Source: Candidatus Woykebacteria bacterium RBG_13_40_15 (GTDB lineage: Bacteria; Patescibacteriota; Microgenomatia; Woykebacterales; RBG-16-39-9b). From it: a stretch of DNA of 32,058 bases. This document shows, in pieces, positions 25,619 to 32,058 of this stretch (position 1 is its first letter; every line of letters starts with the position of its first letter). The position numbers and the translations under genes were made by a program. Below the pieces are notes generated by a model. The model searched no databases, had not been told where the DNA came from, and saw nothing but the letters and a program-made list of their open reading frames with translations. The stretch spans positions 1 through 32,058 of the forward strand of contig MHCP01000019.1 in NCBI GenBank assembly GCA_001816655.1. The letters run 5' to 3'.

Positions 25619-27775
25619 TCAAATCAGTGAAGCTCTTACAATTAGGCGGGAGTCGAGTTTGCCTACTGGCCAGCAGGTCATTAAAGTAACTACTTCGTTA
25701 TCAGTTGGATCCAGCACACTTACATCTGTTTTCCCCACTACTTTCCGCTCCGTTACGGAATAATTAAATTTCTGACCCTCTTTGACTAAAGTTAACCTGT
25801 CTCCAGGCGACAGATTAGAAATTTTTGAAAACTCATAGGCATAATAAGGAGCTGCTTGCGTACCATCTGTGGAATGGCCAAATATAAAAATATTGCTACC
25901 TTGTCCGGGCAGGGCAGTTCCTTTATAATGCCCAAGCCCAGTTCCGAGCGGAATAGCGTAACCTTCTTTACTAGCCCCATCTACATTTTCAGTGATTGGA
26001 ACTTTTAAGCCCAGCTTCTCAATGTATAAGCCAAATTTTTGGAAATTTTTGTCAATAACAGCTTGGGCTGGTTTAGGCGGACTTTCAGCCGCGGCTGCTT
26101 TTGGGGGACCATGATTAGCAGTGCTATTTATTCCGCCGCTTAATACTAGAGCAAGGGAGGAAAATATAATAATGGTTAAAAATACACGGCCAAGTAAACG
26201 TATATTATGCACCGACTTCTTTGCTGTTAATTTCTTCAAATTTCCGTATTTCCAAAAATTAAATGCAGCTAGACAAGTTAAAAGAATAGTTAGCATAATT
26301 AGGTCACGATTTGTTGATGCCTGATTAGTTCCCCGTACACCAGTTTCCGGCAGGCCCGTCGAGACTCCCATGACAAAAGTTTTGTCGTACGTTTGGGCCG
26401 GAAAACCACCGTCGGTTACTCTGACAGTAAAGGTGTAAGAGGAATTGTGAGTTGGTATCCCATAAATTAAACCAGAAGAAGAAAGAGAGAGCCCTGGTGG
26501 TAGGGAGCCGCTTACCAAACTAAATGTGTAAGGAGATGTGCCGTATGATTCATCAAGACTGACCGAATAACTTCTGCCGATTAAAGCAGCAGGCAAAGTC
26601 TGGTTGTTGGTGATGCTAAGAGTGGGAAGTTCTTCTGATCGCCATATCTGTAAACAACCGACTAGATTCGAATTCGAAAAGCCGGCGTAAATGCGACCTT
26701 TAAAAAAAGTTAGAGCATATAGAGCATAATTATATTGGTCGCCAAATCCATCCTCTCCCATTTGGGTTGCATCTACGCCATCAGTAACCCAAAGACCGGC
26801 ACTACCAGTGGATACCCTTGTTCCAGAGTAGGCCACGCTGTTGACAATTGTCGGTTGGAGAGAAGGCCAAATGTTGGGTAAAGTGTCAAACTCGCCAGTC
26901 AAATTAACTTTTGACCAACTTTCTCCACCGGTGCTATAATAAAGCTCCAAGCCGTCAGTATTGTTTTCGGTCCCAGCGTAAAGAACACCTAAATAAGATA
27001 CAATTACGTACACACCATCGTTGTTAGTATTACCCAAGCCCCCACTACCGACTTGTGTCCAATCCGTGCCATTTGAAGTACGGTAAATTGAAGCGCCATC
27101 CGTGGAGTCCTCCGTACCGGCATAAAGATAATTTCCAAAGGAATATAACGTCATAACCCCCGTATCATTTGCACTTAAATCATCAACTGCAACTTTCTCC
27201 CAGTCGGTACCGTTTTGCGTTCTCCAAATTTGCCCACCAGTTAGTTTTCTAGTGCCAGCATATAAATACCCGTTAAAAATCTCTAAGGCGACAGTTTGGT
27301 AATTATAAAAAACCGGATCAGCTTCAAAACCTGCTCCGACAACGTCGACCCAGGTTTCCCCATCGCTACTTCTTAAAACTTCAGCCGGCTTGGAAATATC
27401 ATCAGAACCAGTAGCGGCATAAAAATAGCCGCCAAACTCTTCCAAATCTAAAACGTAGTGATCATCATTACTGAAAGAAGCTACTTCGCTCCAAGTACCA
27501 GTATCTCCGGTAGAACTTTTATAGATTGAAGCACTACCAGTAGCGGGATTGCCTACACCGGCGTAAAGAGTGTTATTAAAAATTCCAAATCGCAAATGCA
27601 CATCTCTTCCGTTAAGTCCGCTATCGTCTACTACTTTTTCGAAGTTTAAGGAAGGAGGGGAGATAATATAAGCTTTTGTGGGAGAGGGCAAAAACAAAGC
27701 TAATATGCCTATGGGTAAAGCAAAAAAGACGATGAGAAATAATAACTTATTTTCTAGAGCAGCGAATTTTTTCAT
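25619..27775 (-). CDS. Secreted propeller-like + Ig-like repeat protein with internal LPETG sorting signal fused to a C-terminal sortase domain
   Basis: Repeated YAGT...WRTSNGTDWTQVG blocks; LPAALIGRSYSVSLDESYGTSPYTFSLVSGSLPPGLSLSSSGLIYGIPT (putative Ig); LPETG (26339-26353) + TM + KK; sortase IFGHSTDG, TLMTCWP, SRLIVRASL. Confidence 0.85.
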   Translation of the reverse strand: MKKFAALENKLLFLIVFFALPIGILALFLPSPTKAYIISPPSLNFEKVVDDSGLNGRDVHLRFGIFNNTLYAGVGNPATGSASIYKSSTGDTGTWSEVASFSNDDHYVLDLEEFGGYFYAATGSDDISKPAEVLRSSDGETWVDVVGAGFEADPVFYNYQTVALEIFNGYLYAGTRKLTGGQIWRTQNGTDWEKVAVDDLSANDTGVMTLYSFGNYLYAGTEDSTDGASIYRTSNGTDWTQVGSGGLGNTNNDGVYVIVSYLGVLYAGTENNTDGLELYYSTGGESWSKVNLTGEFDTLPNIWPSLQPTIVNSVAYSGTRVSTGSAGLWVTDGVDATQMGEDGFGDQYNYALYALTFFKGRIYAGFSNSNLVGCLQIWRSEELPTLSITNNQTLPAALIGRSYSVSLDESYGTSPYTFSLVSGSLPPGLSLSSSGLIYGIPTHNSSYTFTVRVTDGGFPAQTYDKTFVMGVSTGLPETGVRGTNQASTNRDLIMLTILLTCLAAFNFWKYGNLKKLTAKKSVHNIRLLGRVFLTIIIFSSLALVLSGGINSTANHGPPKAAAAESPPKPAQAVIDKNFQKFGLYIEKLGLKVPITENVDGASKEGYAIPLGTGLGHYKGTALPGQGSNIFIFGHSTDGTQAAPYYAYEFSKISNLSPGDRLTLVKEGQKFNYSVTERKVVGKTDVSVLDPTDNEVVTLMTCWPVGKLDSRLIVRASLI

Positions 27776-27866
27776 CTGGCCCTCAAGAACCTATTCTAAT
27801 TAAACAATATACGTTGTCGTCTGATTTATCAAGGTGATAAAATAGGCTAGCTTACAATAAATATAT

Positions 27867-28718
27867 ATGCCGGAACTTCCAGAAGTTGAGACAATCAAGC
27901 GAGATATTGAAAAAAACCTAATCGGTAAAAAGATACTTGATGTTTGGACGGATTCGCCAAAGCAAGTTCAACCTAACATAGATGGATTTAAAAAAGAGAC
28001 AGTTGGCAAAAAGTTTAAAGATGTAAAAAGAAGAGCTAAGATTCTTATCTTTCACTTGGAAGACGGTACTCCAATTATTGCCCACCTGAAACTAAGCGGA
28101 AGGCTTCTTTATAGGAATCAAACTGATAAAGCCGATGCATTTACGAGAATTATCATCAAACTTGGCGAGGGGAAAGAGATCCGTTTTGCGGACCTACGCC
28201 GCTTTGGTTGGATCCGCCTTTTGAAAGACGATGCTAATTTAAAGGAATTTTTGGATGAATTTGGAATCGAGCCTTTTACCCCTGACTTCACTTTGGAAAA
28301 TTTCAAAAAAATAGTGAGTAGCAAACCGACCAAAATTAAACCTTTGATAATGGACCAAAAGCAAGTTGCTGGGGTAGGCAATATCTACTCTGATGAATCT
28401 TTGTGGTGCGCGAAAATTCATCCGGAGAGGTCGGCGAAAAGTTTAAGCAGCGACGAAATCAAAAAACTTTATGATTGTATTTTAGAGGCCTTGAAACAAG
28501 GTATAGCCGATCGGGGAACTTCTGTTGATCAATATGTCGACTTACAAGGACAAAAAGGGAAACACGAACAAAACTTACAGATTTTTAGGAAAAATGGGCA
28601 GCCCTGCCCGCGTTGCGGTACAATAATCAAGAAAATTCGCGTTGGTGGTCGAGGGACACATCTCTGTCCAAATTGTCAGAAATCACGAGGAGTCCTTGAT
28701 CACAAGTTTACCTTTTGA
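27867..28718 (+). CDS. mutM: Formamidopyrimidine-DNA glycosylase (Fpg/MutM)
   Basis: MPELPEVETI start, VAGVGNIYSDESLW, C-terminal zinc finger CPRC...CPNCQ. Confidence 0.95.
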   Translation: MPELPEVETIKRDIEKNLIGKKILDVWTDSPKQVQPNIDGFKKETVGKKFKDVKRRAKILIFHLEDGTPIIAHLKLSGRLLYRNQTDKADAFTRIIIKLGEGKEIRFADLRRFGWIRLLKDDANLKEFLDEFGIEPFTPDFTLENFKKIVSSKPTKIKPLIMDQKQVAGVGNIYSDESLWCAKIHPERSAKSLSSDEIKKLYDCILEALKQGIADRGTSVDQYVDLQGQKGKHEQNLQIFRKNGQPCPRCGTIIKKIRVGGRGTHLCPNCQKSRGVLDHKFTF

Positions 28719-28801
28719 TATACAAGTTAGTATATGGATACTATAATAGAGACCACTATGAAAATAAGAGTACTTGTTTTTATTCAAAATAGGAATTTCT
28801 C

Positions 28802-30055
28802 ATGAAAATTGGGGTTTTTACCGACACTTATTACCCAGATATTAGTGGGGTTACAGTTTCAATAGAAAACTTTGTTTCCATGTTTCGTAAAAAAGGTAAT
28901 AAAGTCTATATCTTCGCACCCAAAGTTAAAGGTTACAAAGACAAGGATACAGATGTATATAGGGTTACCTCACTAAAACTTATTTCTTCAGAGCCCGAAG
29001 TTAGATTGCCTTTGTTACTCCCTTACAAAACTTTGCAGAAAATGTTTAGTTTGGATCTGGATCTTATTCACGCGCATGGTAATGGACCATTTTCTCTACT
29101 TGGATACCAGATGGCCAGGATAAAAAATATTCCCTATATTTTAACTTTCCATACTATTCACACAAAATACACCCACTATTTTTTCGATGGTAAAATTATC
29201 AGCCCAAAGATGGTTGCGGGGGGACTTCGGGTCTTTGCAAATCTTTGTGACGGAGTGGTAGTCCCATCGGAAAAAATGAAGGAAGAATTAACTAGCTATG
29301 GTTTTAGGGGGCAGGTTAAAGTCATTCCAAGCTTTATCAATCTCAAAAAATTTGAAAGTTTAGAAAAAGGCTATCTGCACAAAAAGCTAAATATACCAGA
29401 AGGCTCCCCAATACTTATTTCAGTTGGCCGTCTCGGTAAAGAAAAAAACTTTAACTTTCTAATCAAAGCGTTTAAAAAAGTAACCAAGATTAATAGTAAT
29501 GCCTATTTAGTAATAGTTGGCCAAGGACCGGAGAAAAATAATTTAAAAAAACTTACTAAAAGTTTGGGTATTGAAAAAAGAGTCCATCTTACTGGTAAGT
29601 TAGCCATAAAAACCATGCCGCTAGCTTACGTTGATGCTGACATCTTTGTCTTTGCTTCGGACACTGAAACCCAAGGGATTTGTGTCCTTGAGGCAGCCGC
29701 TTCTGGGCTGCCACTAGTTGTAGTTGAAGATCCTGCGTTCAAGAATGCGGTTATAGATGGGGTAAATGGTTTTGCTACTCTTTTGGATGAAAAAATTTTT
29801 GCTCAGAAAATAGCTCTTCTTCTTAGAGACATCTCTTTGCGAAACAAACTTGGGGAGAATTCTAAAAAAATCGCCAATGAAAACTTCAAGCCTGAAAAAC
29901 TAGCTTTAGAGATGCTCTCTTTTTACAAAGAAATAATTAAAAAGCATAAAACAAAGAAAAGAATCTTAAGAAGAATTATCAATAAAGCTTCATTTATTAA
30001 CTTCTTAAAGATTGCAGAAAGGGTAAATAAGTTACTGGGATCTACTAGATGGTAA
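28802..30055 (+). CDS. Glycosyltransferase family 4
   Basis: IGVFTDTYYPDISGVTVSIENF, SVGRLGKEKNFNFLIKAF, SDTETQGICVLEAAASGLPLV. Confidence 0.9.
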   Translation: MKIGVFTDTYYPDISGVTVSIENFVSMFRKKGNKVYIFAPKVKGYKDKDTDVYRVTSLKLISSEPEVRLPLLLPYKTLQKMFSLDLDLIHAHGNGPFSLLGYQMARIKNIPYILTFHTIHTKYTHYFFDGKIISPKMVAGGLRVFANLCDGVVVPSEKMKEELTSYGFRGQVKVIPSFINLKKFESLEKGYLHKKLNIPEGSPILISVGRLGKEKNFNFLIKAFKKVTKINSNAYLVIVGQGPEKNNLKKLTKSLGIEKRVHLTGKLAIKTMPLAYVDADIFVFASDTETQGICVLEAAASGLPLVVVEDPAFKNAVIDGVNGFATLLDEKIFAQKIALLLRDISLRNKLGENSKKIANENFKPEKLALEMLSFYKEIIKKHKTKKRILRRIINKASFINFLKIAERVNKLLGSTRW

Positions 30056-30489
30056 AAGTGGCTGTGGATGAAGAACTAAATATGGGAGCAGATCGTCTTT
30101 GGCATCTATTTATTGATATTTCCAATTACCCTAAATATGTTAAATATGTAAGGTCAGTAGAAATATCCGGGGCTCTCTCCGCTGGCAAAGAATGGCATGA
30201 TTTGACCACTATACTATGGATTCCGATGCGCATAAAACACAAAACGATAAGAATGATAAAAAATAAAAGCATTTCCTTTGAGGCACCCCTTCCTTTTGGC
30301 GGAAAAATGCTTCAATCTTTTGATGTTTGTGAAACTGGTATTGGTAGTCGTGTTTGGGGCGAGATACACTTCGATTTAGGGAATCCCATCGCGAATTTAC
30401 TGGTTGGCCCGATTTTAAAAGCAAGACTCAAAGACATGCTCATCTCGACGTTAGAAAAAGTTCGGAAGGAGAAAACAAATGACGGCTGA
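30049..30489 (+). CDS. SRPBCC / START-like domain protein (polyketide cyclase-like)
   Basis: DRLWHLFIDISNYPKYVKYVRSVEI...AGKEWHDLTTI. Confidence 0.65.
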   Translation: MVKVAVDEELNMGADRLWHLFIDISNYPKYVKYVRSVEISGALSAGKEWHDLTTILWIPMRIKHKTIRMIKNKSISFEAPLPFGGKMLQSFDVCETGIGSRVWGEIHFDLGNPIANLLVGPILKARLKDMLISTLEKVRKEKTNDG

Positions 30490-31291
30490 ATTATTGGATG
30501 GTAAAAAAGTTTCAGAGATTATTCTTGAAGGCCTGGCTAAAAAAATTGCCAAAATGCAAAAAAAACCAAACCTAACGGCTATTTTGGTTGGGGAAGATAC
30601 TGCTAGCGAAATTTATGTAGGGCAAAAAGAAAAAGTGGCCAATAAAATCGGTATAAACTTCAATCTAATAAAAAAACCAGGCAACACCTCTCAAATTGAA
30701 CTTGAGACTTTAATCGATAGCTTAAATAAAGACCCAAAGGTGCAAGGAATTATTGTCCAGAAACCCCTCCCAAGCAAGCTTGAATCGGATAAAATTGATC
30801 TTTTAATTGATCCCAAAAAGGATGTTGATGGGCTGAATCCCATTTCAGAATTTACTCCAGCAACGACAAGAGGAATAATAGAGCTTTTAAACTTCTATAA
30901 AATAAAAATTGAAGCTAAAAGAGTAGTTGTAATTGGGATAAGTAAACTCGTTGGGTTGCCTACAGCTCTAGAATTTCTAAATAAAAACGCCACGGTTAGC
31001 ATTTGCCACATAAAGACCCCTAAATTAGTGACTGAAACTAAGCAAGCGGATATTTTAGTAGTAGCAGCGGGACACTCAAATCTAATTTCCGCCAACATGG
31101 TGAAAAAGGGGGCTGTAGTAATTGATGTTGGAATAAATAGGATAGAAAAGAGGGGCAAGATAAAATTAGTTGGTGATGTTGATTTCCAGGCCGTTTCTAA
31201 AATAGCTAGTTTCGTTACCCCAGTCCCTGGAGGTGTTGGGCCAATGACTGTTGCTGGATTAATGCAAAACCTAATTGAAACCACCTCGTAG
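30479..31291 (+). CDS. folD: Bifunctional methylenetetrahydrofolate dehydrogenase/cyclohydrolase
   Basis: VQGIIVQKPLPSKL, DVDGLNP, VVIGISKLVGLPTA, TPVPGGVGPMTVAGLM. Confidence 0.95.
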   Translation: MTAELLDGKKVSEIILEGLAKKIAKMQKKPNLTAILVGEDTASEIYVGQKEKVANKIGINFNLIKKPGNTSQIELETLIDSLNKDPKVQGIIVQKPLPSKLESDKIDLLIDPKKDVDGLNPISEFTPATTRGIIELLNFYKIKIEAKRVVVIGISKLVGLPTALEFLNKNATVSICHIKTPKLVTETKQADILVVAAGHSNLISANMVKKGAVVIDVGINRIEKRGKIKLVGDVDFQAVSKIASFVTPVPGGVGPMTVAGLMQNLIETTS

Positions 31292-31354
31292 TGCTTTTTC
31301 CCAATAGATCAATAAATTAACCGCTTGACTTTTGATATTTACGTAGTTAATAGT

Positions 31355-31683
31355 TAAATTACAGAAAGAAACTTGGGAGATTTCAGACTCCGGAGGGTCC
31401 AAGTCAAGGTGCTACCCCATTGAGCCCCTCTACCGGCGGGGAAGAAGGGCCACCAGTGGTATTTGTACCTGGGAGACGCCAAGTCTTCCCTTGGACCTAG
31501 GAATGGCCTCAGGAGGAGATTTAGGATCCTAGGGAAAAGGGACTCCGACAAACTTCCTGAGGTCGAAAACAACGCGCCGCAAGACGTTAGAGATAGAAGG
31601 TCTGAGAGAGGGGTTGGGAAACTCAGATCTTATGGGAAGAGATTCAGGCCGCCGATAACCCTCTGGTCGGTGGCCTTCCGTTA
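31355..31683 (+). other. GC-rich, apparently non-coding structured island
   Basis: No convincing ORF on either strand; TTGACT box near 31325; inverted repeats GGTCCAAG/CTTGGACC and GGCCGCCGA/TCGGTGGCC near the ends. Confidence 0.4.
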
Positions 31684-31685
31684 GG

Positions 31686-32058
31686 TTAAGGAATTTCAAA
31701 CACAATCCTACTATTTTTGAGTTTTGCGATTACTTTGTCGCCAGCCTTTATTTGCCCCTCAACAATTTGCATTGCCAGCTCGTCTAGAATTTCGCTCCGG
31801 ATAGCTCGTTTTAGAGGGCGGGCACCCCAGACAGGATCAAAACCTTCAGAGGCGATTTTTTCTACAACACCTTTATCGACCTTTAACGTAATTTCCTTTT
31901 CCTTAAATCTCGCGATTACTTTATCCAATTGTAACTGCGTTATTTTAATAATTTCTTCTTTTCCAAGAGGATTAAAAATAACTATTTCATCAACCCTGTT
32001 CAAAAATTCCGGCCTAAAGGATTTTCTTACTAAACTCATCAACTCCTCCCGGTCAATA
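31686..32058 (-). CDS. Clp ATPase (ClpB/ClpC family), C-terminal part, truncated by window
   Basis: FRPEFLNRVDEIVIFNPL, GFDPVWGARPLKRAI. Confidence 0.9.
   Translation of the reverse strand, partial: IDREELMSLVRKSFRPEFLNRVDEIVIFNPLGKEEIIKITQLQLDKVIARFKEKEITLKVDKGVVEKIASEGFDPVWGARPLKRAIRSEILDELAMQIVEGQIKAGDKVIAKLKNSRIVFEIP

Noticed and set aside
31354-31420. Degenerate tRNA on the minus strand (GCTCAATGGGGTAGCACCTTGACTTGGAC..., tRNA-Pro-like)
   Set aside because: D-arm and anticodon-like part resemble tRNA-Pro, but there is no matching 3' half, acceptor stem or T-arm; too weak to call

Overview
AT-rich, gene-dense bacterial window. Small genomes with frequent in-frame palindromic insertions suggest a Candidate Phyla Radiation / Patescibacteria-like host; this is inference from style and content, not proven. 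Core content: a SufD-less SUF Fe-S cluster block (sufC-sufB-sufS-sufU, ferredoxin, VIT1-like transporter, DUF59 protein), VanY and PAP2 proteins, TrpRS, FtsH, PolA without an evident 3'-5' exonuclease domain, Fpg, GT4 glycosyltransferase, FolD, a Clp ATPase C-terminus and several tRNAs. Main signals: (1) a compact type V-F-like (Cas12f/Cas14) CRISPR locus at about 22.4-24.4 kb. It has a 545-aa RuvC nuclease, a downstream structured non-coding region with a 15-nt anti-repeat, and a repeat-spacer-repeat mini-array (37/35/37 nt). The second repeat closely resembles the Un1Cas12f1 (Cas14a1) repeat as I recall it. No cas1/cas2 is present in the window. (2) A tRNA-Lys(UUU) gene split in its anticodon loop by a 151-nt insertion that contains a complete, paralogous tRNA with anticodon UAU, flanked by a perfect 10-bp inverted repeat. 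(3) A 718-aa protein fusing a secreted substrate, an LPETG sorting signal and a sortase catalytic domain. (4) Repeated in-frame insertion of palindromic mini-elements into conserved genes (sufU, polA twice, trpS, a tRNA-binding protein, a membrane protein). (5) Four GC-rich islands of foreign composition, one of them apparently non-coding and structured.
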